DNA from: an uncultured Lachnospiraceae bacterium | Lineage (GTDB): Bacteria > Bacillota_A > Clostridia > Lachnospirales > Lachnospiraceae | Length of the DNA stretch: 7,651 bases | Direction: 5' to 3' | Assembly: GCA_910587905.1 (NCBI GenBank) | Contig: CAJUOF010000045.1 | Span: 1 to 7,651, forward strand | Part shown: piece after piece, positions 1 through 6,403 of the stretch | How positions within the stretch are numbered: the stretch's first letter is position 1 | How the letters are laid out: each line of letters opens with the position of its first letter | The notes under the pieces: generated by a model | Database searches by the model: none | The model's input: only the letters and a program-made list of their open reading frames with translations | Told to the model about the DNA's origin: nothing | Made by a program: the position numbers and the translations under genes

Positions 1-1245
1 CCAGATTCCGTCCACGTCAAAAAAGACAGGCAGGACCAGGACGGAGGAGGTCTGGAAGACCAGGGTCCGCAGGAAGGAGATTGCCGCAGATACGGCCCCA
101 TTGCTCAATGCGGTAAAGAAGGAGGAGGCAAAGATATTCAGGCCGGCCAGCAGGAACGAGCAGGAAAACAGGCGAAACGCATGGCTGGTGAGCGCAAAAA
201 GATCTCTGTCATAGCCGACGAAAATTCCTGCGAGGGGATCCGCCAGGGAGAATGCGAGGATGCTCAGGATGATTCCGGAGCCGCCCATGAGCCATATGCT
301 TTTTTTGAGCATGTTCTTGAGTTCCGGATGGTTTCCGGCACCGTAATGGTAGCCGACCACGGGGGCGCTGCCGATGGAGTAGCCGATGAAGATGGCAATA
401 AAAATAAACTGCACATACATGAGCACGCCGTAGGCCGAGACGCCGTCCTCCCCCACGTACCGGAGAAGCTGGAAGTTGTAGATCATGCTGACGACGGAGG
501 ACGAAATGTTGCTCATGAGCTCGGAAGAGCCGTTTCCAAAAGCTTTGAGAAGGGGGCGGCTCTCCATTCTTGTCCTCGTGAGCCGCAGAAGGCTCCCGTT
601 TGGACGGAGGAAATAGAACAGGGGCAGGATCCCTCCGATGCACTGGCTGATCCCGGTGGCAATGGCCGCACCTGCCGCACCAAACGAGAACACGCCCACG
701 AACAGGGCGTCCAGGGCCATGTTGACGACTCCCGCCGTCACGGTGGCGTAGAGTCCCAGCTTCGGTTTTTCGGCGGCGATGAAAAAGCTCTGGAAGACAT
801 TCTGCAGCATGAAGGCCGCATTGAAGCCGATGACGATGCGGCCGTAAAGAACACAGTCGCCCATCATTTCCCCGGTGGCGCCCAGAAAGGCGGCAATCGG
901 TTCCATGAATGCGATTCCAAATGCGGACAGGCCGAGACCCAGAATCAGCGTGGCATAGATCAACATGGAAAAGTACCGGTTGGCCAGATCCCTCCGCCCT
1001 TCCCCCAATACACGGGAGACAAGGGCCGTTCCGCCGGTACCGATCATGAATCCCACGCCGCCCAGGATCATGACGAAGGGCATGACCAGGTTGACGGCGG
1101 CAAAGGCGGTCTTCCCGGCAAAATTTGACACGAAAAAGCCGTCCACCACTCCGTAAATGGAGGTAAACACCATCATGACGACAGAGGGGAGGGTGAAACG
1201 GAAAAGTTTTTTGTAGGTAAAATGATCCGATAATTGAATGTTCAT
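1..1245 (-). CDS. MATE-family multidrug efflux transporter, C-terminus cut by window edge
   Basis: Reading the reverse strand from ATG at 1245 gives 415 codons without a stop, running off the left edge. The protein is almost wholly hydrophobic, as expected for a 12-helix cation-coupled drug antiporter in the inner membrane. Family-like features include Asp35 in the first helix region (YGVVDGFFVS), GTGGTALVSR at 69-78, NMALDALFV around 175-183 and GAAGAAIATGISQ at 189-201, which resembles the end of the N-terminal half in MATE/MepA-type proteins. Usual family length is about 440-460 residues, so only some 30-45 appear to be missing. The start is supported by AGGAG nine bases upstream of ATG. 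It is divergent from a TipAS-type MerR gene, which suggests drug efflux under a drug sensor. The substrate cannot be read from the sequence. The family call is firm; the MepA subgroup is a guess. Confidence 0.93.
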   Translation of the reverse strand, partial: MNIQLSDHFTYKKLFRFTLPSVVMMVFTSIYGVVDGFFVSNFAGKTAFAAVNLVMPFVMILGGVGFMIGTGGTALVSRVLGEGRRDLANRYFSMLIYATLILGLGLSAFGIAFMEPIAAFLGATGEMMGDCVLYGRIVIGFNAAFMLQNVFQSFFIAAEKPKLGLYATVTAGVVNMALDALFVGVFSFGAAGAAIATGISQCIGGILPLFYFLRPNGSLLRLTRTRMESRPLLKAFGNGSSELMSNISSSVVSMIYNFQLLRYVGEDGVSAYGVLMYVQFIFIAIFIGYSIGSAPVVGYHYGAGNHPELKNMLKKSIWLMGGSGIILSILAFSLADPLAGIFVGYDRDLFALTSHAFRLFSCSFLLAGLNIFASSFFTALSNGAVSAAISFLRTLVFQTSSVLVLPVFFDVDGIW

Positions 1246-1317
1246 GTTACAAAACTCCTGTGACAATCTTGAATCGGTGCGGCGATCTTTGGCAGTTTAG
1301 TAAAGTTACAGAGAAGC

Positions 1318-1346
1318 ATTATAGTATGAAATCGGACAAATGTCAA
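1318..1346 (-). promoter_or_regulatory. Perfect-consensus sigma-A promoter of the MATE gene
   Basis: On the minus strand the -35 hexamer is TTGACA (1346-1341) and the -10 is TATAAT (1323-1318), separated by exactly 17 bases. Both hexamers match consensus at every position. Transcription would start near 1311, giving a leader of about 65 bases before the ATG at 1245. An A-rich stretch around 1352-1363 upstream could act as an UP element. The 17-bp spacer is the ordinary one, not the stretched spacer of MerR-activated promoters. Confidence 0.85.
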
Positions 1347-1395
1347 GGGCAAGTAAAAAAAAGAAACGTCTATCAAAATTTTGTTGAAAAGGTGG

Positions 1396-1426
1396 TTGAC
1401 TCCTACGTTACGTCATAGTTTATACT
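1396..1426 (+). promoter_or_regulatory. MerR-type promoter/operator with 19-bp spacer
   Basis: TTGACT at 1396-1401 and TATACT at 1421-1426 are separated by 19 bases (1402-1420). This overlong spacer is the hallmark of promoters that MerR-family regulators untwist. The spacer holds dyad symmetry: CTA at 1403-1405 against TAG at 1416-1418, plus an inner ACGT-T-ACGT at 1405-1413. A 10-bp palindrome CAAAATTTTG at 1374-1383 and A-rich DNA lie just upstream. The start point would be near 1433, about 20 bases before the merR ATG, so autoregulation is likely. Confidence 0.8.
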
Positions 1427-1452
1427 AAGGTTACGCGAGGAGGGAAGATCAT

Positions 1453-2193
1453 ATGAGGACGGTACATGAAGTGAGTGAGCTGGCAGGTGTGAGTGCACGC
1501 ACCCTGCAGTATTATGACCAAATTGGACTTCTGCGTCCGGCAGAATATACCAGGTCAGGCTATCGGCTGTATGACGATGCGGCCATCGGAAAGCTACAGC
1601 AAATTTTGCTGTTCCGAGAGCTTGAGTTTTCTCTCAAGGATATTAAAGCCATGATGGAGAGCCCTGATTTTGACAGCGGGAAAGCATTGGAGCAGCAGAT
1701 CACTTTGCTGCTGCTTAAGAAGGAACATCTGGAAAACCTGATTGATCTGGCTCGCGGAATCAAAGCGATTGGAGTGAATACGATGGATTTTACAGCATTT
1801 GACACAAAAAAGATTGATGAGTATGCTGCTCAGGCGAAGGCATCTTGGGGAAACAGCGAGGCATACAGGGAATTTGAGGAAAAAACCAAAGACTGCACCA
1901 GAGAGGAAGAAAGAAACGTGAATGTACAGATGATGACGATTTTTACAGAGTTTGGCCGCCATGTGGGAGAGGCGGCGGACTCATCAGAGGTACAGGGATT
2001 GGTGAAGAAACTGCAGACGTTTATCACGGAGCATTTTTATACCTGTACGGATGAGATTCTCTCAGGTCTGGGAAAGATGTATGCGGGAGGCGGCGATTTT
2101 ACGAAGAATATTGATGCGGCAGGAGGAGCGGGCACAGCAGTTTTTGCCAATGAAGCGATCCAGGTGTATTGCGGGAAAATGCCGCAGTTGTGA
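1453..2193 (+). CDS. MerR-family regulator with TipAS-like drug-binding domain
   Basis: A 246-residue cytoplasmic transcription regulator. Residues 1-70 are a MerR winged helix-turn-helix: VHEVSELAGVSARTLQYYDQIGLL followed by the wing SGYRLYDDAAIGKLQQI. Residues about 75-105 form the amphipathic dimerisation helix. Residues about 115-245 match the TipAS antibiotic-recognition domain, with WGNSEAYREFEEK at 132-144 and HFYTC...LGKMYAGGGDFTKNID at 194-221. Known TipAS relatives (TipAL, Mta) bind hydrophobic or thiopeptide drugs and activate promoters with 19-bp spacers, as found directly upstream here. Cys198 in HFYTC may correspond to a ligand-contacting position, but I could not align it. The start is fixed by GAGGAGGG at 1437-1444, eight bases before ATG. 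Sampled stretches (for example 1801-1920) are about 45-48% GC, well below glgB at about 65% (5101-5160), hinting at a separate origin. No terminator follows the stop codon. Confidence 0.93.
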   Translation: MRTVHEVSELAGVSARTLQYYDQIGLLRPAEYTRSGYRLYDDAAIGKLQQILLFRELEFSLKDIKAMMESPDFDSGKALEQQITLLLLKKEHLENLIDLARGIKAIGVNTMDFTAFDTKKIDEYAAQAKASWGNSEAYREFEEKTKDCTREEERNVNVQMMTIFTEFGRHVGEAADSSEVQGLVKKLQTFITEHFYTCTDEILSGLGKMYAGGGDFTKNIDAAGGAGTAVFANEAIQVYCGKMPQL

Positions 2194-2222
2194 TTGCGAA
2201 TCCTTTTTTCATGTGGTATAAT
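2194..2222 (+). promoter_or_regulatory. Extended -10 promoter of the isomerase gene
   Basis: TATAAT at 2217-2222 is preceded by TGG (2214-2216), giving an extended -10 element. TTGCGA at 2194-2199 lies 17 bases upstream as a weaker -35. It begins directly after the merR stop codon. The predicted start near 2229 falls inside the first half-site of the operator array that follows. Confidence 0.75.
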
Positions 2223-2227
2223 CACAG

Positions 2228-2258
2228 TATATGAAATCATTCATTTCATATATGAAAT
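2228..2258. promoter_or_regulatory. Operator-like array of three TATATGAAAT half-sites
   Basis: The 10-mer TATATGAAAT occurs at 2228-2237, inverted as ATTTCATATA at 2243-2252, and again direct at 2249-2258. The last two overlap to form a perfect 16-bp palindrome, ATTTCATATATGAAAT (2243-2258). The first two form a second inverted repeat with a 5-base centre, CATTC. The array sits at the predicted transcription start, where a bound protein would block RNA polymerase, so a repressor site is the simplest reading. The cognate regulator is not identifiable from the sequence. Confidence 0.7.
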
Positions 2259-2351
2259 AGATGTGTGATAAATCCAGTGTGCATGTATGAAGTGAAGCGG
2301 GAACTGATTATGCCGCAGGGGGCGGCGGTCAAAAGGAAAGGAAGGTATGTT

Positions 2352-3782
2352 ATGGCAAACAGAAAACCACTTTTGGGCATTATGGGCTTGTCTGACGGTG
2401 ATCCCGTCGTCCATGAGAAGAGCAAGGACGTGGTGCAGCATCAGCTTGACGTGATCAAGGCGGCGCTGGAGAAGGACGGCCGGGTGGACGTGGTCGTGGC
2501 GGACAATCTGGTGAACTCCGTGGCTTCGGCCAGGGCCGAGGCGGAGAAGCTGAAAGCGAAGGGTGTGGACGGAACGATCTTCTCCTACGGCGTATTCGCA
2601 TGGCCCAACTTTTCGGCCATTGCAGCCAAATACGGCCAGGGCCCGTTCCTTCTGGCGGCCCAGTTGAATCCGGACTGGCCCGGCATGGTGGCCATGCTGG
2701 CGGCCGGCGGCGCACTGAACCAGCAGGGTATCACCCACTTCCGCGCGTACGGCGATTTCAACGATCCCGAGGTGCTGGGGCGGATCATCACCTTTGGAAA
2801 ATGTGCCCGGGTGGTGAACGGACTGAACGGACAGAAATACGGCCTCATCGGCGGCCGTTCCCTGGGCATGTACAGCGCCACCGTGGACATGCAGGACTGG
2901 CAGGAAAAGTTTGGCGTGGACGTGGAGCACTGTGATCAGAGCGAGATCGTCCGTCTGGCCGCAGAGGTTCCCGAGGAGCAGGTGGAGAAGGCATTTAACT
3001 GGCTGACGGAGAAATGCAAGGCCATCGAGTACGACGGGCAGAAGCTGACTCCGGAGAAGTTAAAGACCCAGATCCGCCATTACGAGGCCATCAAGAAGAT
3101 CCAGAAGGACAATGAGTTCGACTTCGTCGGCGTGAAATGCCATTACGACATGAGCTGCCATTACTGTACGGAATGTATTGCGGCGGCGTTCATGAATGAT
3201 CCCTATGACTGGGACGGCGCCAAGGAGCCGGTGGTCTACGCCTGCGAAGCGGATTCCGACGCCGCCCTGACCATGCAGATGCTCAAGCTTTTGACGGGGG
3301 ATCCGGTGGTGTTCATGGATGTCCGTCACTGGGACGAGGAGAATCAGGTGCTGGAATTCTGCAACTGCGGCTCCGAGTCCACCTGGTATGCGGCGAAGAG
3401 CGACGATCCCGACGAGAATCTGAAGAACGTGACCCTTTATCCCTGCCTGGACATCTATGCAGGCGGCGGCTGCCACGTGAACTGCCAGACGGCTCCGGGT
3501 CTCTGCACCATCGCAAGACTCTGCCGTTCCATGGACGAGGACGGAAAGCGCAGATACCGCATGGTCATGTTCACGGCGGAGTTGGTCTCCATGCCCAAGG
3601 AGCGGGAGGAGTTGACCAACAAGGAATGGCCCCACAACTTTGCGAAGCTGCACTTTGACTACAAGGTATTCCTGGACAACTTTGACGCCAACCATGCCCA
3701 TGCCGTTTACGGCGACCACATCGAGGAGCTGAAGACCATCTGCAAGATGATGAAGATCGACGTGGAAGTGCTGGGCGAGTGA
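2352..3782 (+). CDS. L-fucose/L-arabinose isomerase-family protein
   Basis: A 476-residue cytoplasmic protein of the FucI/AraA-like ketol-isomerase fold, expected to be metal dependent and to interconvert an aldose and a ketose. Glu299 (ACEAD) and Asp323 (FMDVRH) are 24 residues apart, the same spacing as metal ligands Glu337 and Asp361 of E. coli FucI, and ALTMQMLKLLTGDPVVF lies between them. The NHAHAVYGD motif (His448/His450) near the C-terminus probably supplies the third ligand. It is about 115 residues shorter than classical FucI (about 590), so it belongs to the shorter relatives whose substrates are often unassigned. It has 16 cysteines, including C-X5-C-X2-C-X2-C at 263-275. The reading frame is open from GTG at 2265, but ATG 2352 is chosen because GGAAGG (2340-2345) sits six bases upstream and the conserved protein starts here. 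A small GC hairpin (2312-2326) precedes the ribosome site. No kinase, aldolase or transporter gene is adjacent, so the substrate is open. Confidence 0.85.
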   Translation: MANRKPLLGIMGLSDGDPVVHEKSKDVVQHQLDVIKAALEKDGRVDVVVADNLVNSVASARAEAEKLKAKGVDGTIFSYGVFAWPNFSAIAAKYGQGPFLLAAQLNPDWPGMVAMLAAGGALNQQGITHFRAYGDFNDPEVLGRIITFGKCARVVNGLNGQKYGLIGGRSLGMYSATVDMQDWQEKFGVDVEHCDQSEIVRLAAEVPEEQVEKAFNWLTEKCKAIEYDGQKLTPEKLKTQIRHYEAIKKIQKDNEFDFVGVKCHYDMSCHYCTECIAAAFMNDPYDWDGAKEPVVYACEADSDAALTMQMLKLLTGDPVVFMDVRHWDEENQVLEFCNCGSESTWYAAKSDDPDENLKNVTLYPCLDIYAGGGCHVNCQTAPGLCTIARLCRSMDEDGKRRYRMVMFTAELVSMPKEREELTNKEWPHNFAKLHFDYKVFLDNFDANHAHAVYGDHIEELKTICKMMKIDVEVLGE

Positions 3783-3786
3783 GGAG

Positions 3787-3805
3787 CCGGGGGCGCAGCC
3801 CCCGG
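3787..3805 (+). other. GC-rich hairpin after the isomerase gene
   Basis: CCGGGGGC (3787-3794) and GCCCCCGG (3798-3805) form a perfect 8-bp stem with loop GCA, starting four bases after the stop codon. No T-run follows, so it is not a classical intrinsic terminator. It could protect the mRNA 3' end or assist the terminator downstream. Confidence 0.6.
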
Positions 3806-3831
3806 AGACTGCGCCTGAGACAGCGCTGAGT

Positions 3832-3963
3832 TTCTATCATTTTCGTTAAGTCAGGAACAAACCGGTCCCTCTCGGGGACCGGTTTGTTGTCATATCCAAA
3901 AAAATTAAAATTATGGAAACTCAGGGAATCCGTCCTTGTATCCTCCGCCTTTAAATGATAGAA
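3832..3963. repeat. 11-bp inverted repeat flanking the isomerase-glgB gap
   Basis: TTCTATCATTT (3832-3842) is the exact reverse complement of AAATGATAGAA (3953-3963). The two arms bracket the terminator and most of the glgB leader, and the right arm overlaps the candidate glgB -10 element. No transposon-like content lies between them. Confidence 0.4.
3856..3890 (+). terminator. Strong intrinsic terminator of the isomerase gene
   Basis: AACAAACCGGTCCC (3856-3869) and GGGACCGGTTTGTT (3875-3888) form a perfect 14-bp stem with a five-base loop TCTCG. The 3' arm is itself T-rich (GGTTTGTTGT). Because A-rich and T-rich arms flank the GC core, it could also work in the reverse direction. It separates the isomerase unit from glgB. 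Confidence 0.85.
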
Positions 3964-3964
3964 T
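3936..3964 (+). promoter_or_regulatory. Candidate glgB promoter
   Basis: TTGTAT (3936-3941) and TAGAAT (3959-3964) are 17 bases apart; the -10 matches five of six consensus bases. Transcription would start near 3971, at the first bases of the ribosome site, giving a very short leader. A weaker alternative is TTGTCA at 3887-3892 with AATTAT at 3909-3914. Confidence 0.5.
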
Positions 3965-3979
3965 GAAAGCAAGGAGGAT
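3940..3979 (+). promoter_or_regulatory. Possible hairpin masking the glgB ribosome site
   Basis: ATCCTCC (3940-3946) is complementary to GGAGGAT (3973-3979), which contains the glgB Shine-Dalgarno sequence. CTTT (3949-3952) and AAAG (3966-3969) can extend the stem past a small internal loop. It matters only if transcription starts upstream of 3940, so it conflicts with the 3936-3964 promoter. Confidence 0.35.
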
Positions 3980-3985
3980 GTGCCA

Positions 3986-6403
3986 ATGAACGAGAAATTA
4001 TACGAATTGATGGACTGGCCGGAGATCGAGGCCCTTGCCTACTCGGAGTGCCAGGAGCCGGCGTCGGTCCTCGGGCCGCACCTGACGGACGACGGGATTT
4101 TGATCCAGGCGTTCCTGCCGACGGCGGCGGCCGTCTCGGTGGTGACGGAAAAGAGCGGAAAGCGGTATGAGATGGAGCTGGCCGACGAAGCGGGATTTTT
4201 TGCGGCGCTGATTCCGGGAAAGCGGATCCCCGCTTATGTGTTTGAGGTGACCTGGGACAGCGGCGAGGTTCAGACCCTTCACGATCCCTACAGTTTTTCT
4301 TCCATATATAGTGAGGAGGACGTCAAACGGTTTGATGCCGGGATCCATTATGAGATCTACAAAAAAATGGGAGCGCACCCGACGACGCAGAAGGGCGTGC
4401 CCGGCGTGGTCTTTTCCGTGTGGGCGCCCAACGCCATGCGGGTCAGCGTGGTGGGGGATTTCAATCTCTGGGACGGCAGGCGCCATCAGATGCAGCGGAT
4501 CAGTGATTCCGGCATTTATGAGCTGTTTATCCCGGAGCTTCCGGCCGGGACGCTCTACAAATACGAGGTGAAATTCCGGGGCGGCAGTCCCAGCCTGAAG
4601 GCGGACCCTTATGCCAACTATGCGGAGCAGCGGCCGGCGACGGCCTCCATCGTCTATGACCTGGAGGGCTACGCCTGGCAGGACAAAGAGTGGATGGAGG
4701 GGCAGAAGGCCCAGGCGGAGAAGGGCCGCCCCGCCCCAATGAATATCTACGAGGTGCATCTTGGGTCTTGGAAGAAGCCGGAGGCCGCAGAGGAGGCCAA
4801 GGAGGCCGAAGCGGAGACTGCGGGACAGGCGGAAGAGATCAGAGCGGCGGAGGCGGAAGCCGCAGAGAAACCGGAGCCGGAGCAGGAATTTTTCAATTAT
4901 CGGGAGATTGCGCCGGAGCTGGCGGCCTATGCGAAGGAGATGGGCTATACCCACGTGGAGCTGATGCCGGTGATGGAGCATCCCTTCGACGGCTCCTGGG
5001 GCTACCAGGTGACCGGGTATTACGCACCCACCAGCCGCTATGGGACGCCGGACGATTTCCGCTTTTTCATGGACACCATGCACCAGGCCGGTATCGGCGT
5101 GATCCTGGACTGGGTTCCGGCCCATTTCCCCAGGGACGCCTTCGGGCTGGCGGACTTTGACGGGACGGGGCTCTATGAGCACAAGGACCCGAGACGGGGC
5201 GCCCATCCCCACTGGGGCACCCTGATCTTCAATTACGGAAGGCCCCAGGTGTCCAACTTCCTCATCGCCAACGCCCTTTTCTGGGCCCAGGAATACCACG
5301 CCGACGGGATCCGCATGGATGCGGTGGCCTCCATGCTGTACCTGGATTACGGGAAAAATGACGGCGAGTGGATCCCCAACATGTATGGCGGCAATGAAAA
5401 CCTGGAGGCCCTGGAGCTTCTGAAACACCTGAACTCCATTTTCAAGAAGAAAAAGCTGCCGACCCTGCTGATTGCGGAGGAGTCCACGGCCTGGCCCAGG
5501 ATCACGGGGGACGTGGAGGACGGTGCCGTCGGCTTCGACTACAAGTGGAACATGGGCTGGATGAACGACTTCCTGGGCTACATGCAGTGCGATCCCCTGT
5601 ACCGGACCTACCACTACGGCGAGCTGACCTTCAGCATGGTCTACGCCTACAGCGAGCGGTTCATCCTGGTGCTGTCCCACGACGAGGTGGTCCACGGGAA
5701 GGGCTCCATGGTGGGGAAGATGCCGGGGGATATCTTTGAGCTTAAATTCTCCAACCTCCGGGCGGCCTACGGCTTCATGATGACCCATCCCGGAAAGAAG
5801 CTCCTGTTCATGGGGCAGGAATTCGGCCAGATGGACGAGTGGAATGAGAAGGAAGGGCTCCAGTGGTGCCTCTTAAACTATGACATCCACAGAGAGCTCC
5901 ATGACTATGTGAAAGCGTTGAACCGCCTGTATCTGGACAGCCCCGCCCTCTGGGTGCTGGACGACGATCCGGAGGGCTTTGAATGGATCGACTGCACCAA
6001 TGGCGAGGAGAACATTGTCGTATTCCTGCGGAAGAGCGGGAAGAAGGCGGAAACCCTCCTGGTGGTCTGCAATTTCGTCCCCGTGGCCCACGAGGCCTAC
6101 CGGGTGGGAGTGCCCTATGCGGGGAAATACAAGGAGATTTTGAACAGCGACGAGGTGCGCTACGGCGGAAGCGGCGTGACCAATCCGAGGGTGAAGCAGT
6201 CCGTGGCAGTGGAGTGTGACGAGCGGGAACAGTCCATTTCCATCAAGGTGGCGCCCCTCGGCGTCCAGGTGTTCCAGTACATTCCCGTGGTGGAGCAGGT
6301 GAAGGGCAACGCTGTGGCGAAGAAAAAAGCCCATGCAAAGACTTCCAGGGGAAAGAGCGCCGGAGTGGAGAAGGTAAAGAAAGCGATGATGGAGGAATCG
6401 TAA
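3986..6403 (+). CDS. glgB: 1,4-alpha-glucan (glycogen) branching enzyme GlgB
   Basis: An 805-residue GH13 enzyme that cuts alpha-1,4-glucan and rejoins the chain as an alpha-1,6 branch during glycogen synthesis in the cytoplasm. Order: an N1 beta-sandwich (about 15-120, SVLGPH...IQAFLPTAAAVSVV), a CBM48-type N2 domain (about 130-230, VVFSVWAPNAMRVSVVGDFNLWDG), the catalytic barrel from NIYEVHLGSW (253-262), and a C-terminal beta domain to about 768. Catalytic residues are Asp445 (GIRMDAVASM), Glu498 (LLIAEES) and Asp566 (LSHDEVVHGK); their spacings of 53 and 121 equal those of E. coli GlgB (D405, E458, D526). Oddities: 41 residues (263-303), mostly Ala/Glu, replace the usual segment of about 10 between GSW and NYRE, and a Lys/Ala-rich tail follows residue 768. 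ATG 3986 is preferred over GTG 3980 because AAGGAGG (3971-3977) lies eight bases before it but only two before the GTG. No other glycogen genes are in the window. Confidence 0.97.
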   Translation: MNEKLYELMDWPEIEALAYSECQEPASVLGPHLTDDGILIQAFLPTAAAVSVVTEKSGKRYEMELADEAGFFAALIPGKRIPAYVFEVTWDSGEVQTLHDPYSFSSIYSEEDVKRFDAGIHYEIYKKMGAHPTTQKGVPGVVFSVWAPNAMRVSVVGDFNLWDGRRHQMQRISDSGIYELFIPELPAGTLYKYEVKFRGGSPSLKADPYANYAEQRPATASIVYDLEGYAWQDKEWMEGQKAQAEKGRPAPMNIYEVHLGSWKKPEAAEEAKEAEAETAGQAEEIRAAEAEAAEKPEPEQEFFNYREIAPELAAYAKEMGYTHVELMPVMEHPFDGSWGYQVTGYYAPTSRYGTPDDFRFFMDTMHQAGIGVILDWVPAHFPRDAFGLADFDGTGLYEHKDPRRGAHPHWGTLIFNYGRPQVSNFLIANALFWAQEYHADGIRMDAVASMLYLDYGKNDGEWIPNMYGGNENLEALELLKHLNSIFKKKKLPTLLIAEESTAWPRITGDVEDGAVGFDYKWNMGWMNDFLGYMQCDPLYRTYHYGELTFSMVYAYSERFILVLSHDEVVHGKGSMVGKMPGDIFELKFSNLRAAYGFMMTHPGKKLLFMGQEFGQMDEWNEKEGLQWCLLNYDIHRELHDYVKALNRLYLDSPALWVLDDDPEGFEWIDCTNGEENIVVFLRKSGKKAETLLVVCNFVPVAHEAYRVGVPYAGKYKEILNSDEVRYGGSGVTNPRVKQSVAVECDEREQSISIKVAPLGVQVFQYIPVVEQVKGNAVAKKKAHAKTSRGKSAGVEKVKKAMMEES

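Noticed and set aside
181..1128. A 315-codon open frame on the plus strand
   Set aside because: It is the antisense shadow of the MATE gene: hydrophilic, rich in His, Gly, Asp and Glu, without family motifs. The minus-strand frame is open for 415 codons and reads as a coherent membrane protein.
1296..1304. Short palindrome TTTAGTAAA just downstream of the predicted MATE start site
   Set aside because: Only nine bases and AT-rich, so expected by chance. The position would suit a repressor, but there is no second copy or known match.
2265..2351. N-terminal extension of the isomerase from GTG 2265
   Set aside because: No ribosome site precedes 2265, and family-like sequence begins at MANRKPLLGIMGLSDGDP after a good site at 2340-2345.
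3998..5788. A 596-codon open frame on the minus strand inside glgB
   Set aside because: It is an antisense shadow of a GC-rich gene with biased third positions. The composition (His, Val, Arg, Leu rich) and absence of motifs argue against a real protein.
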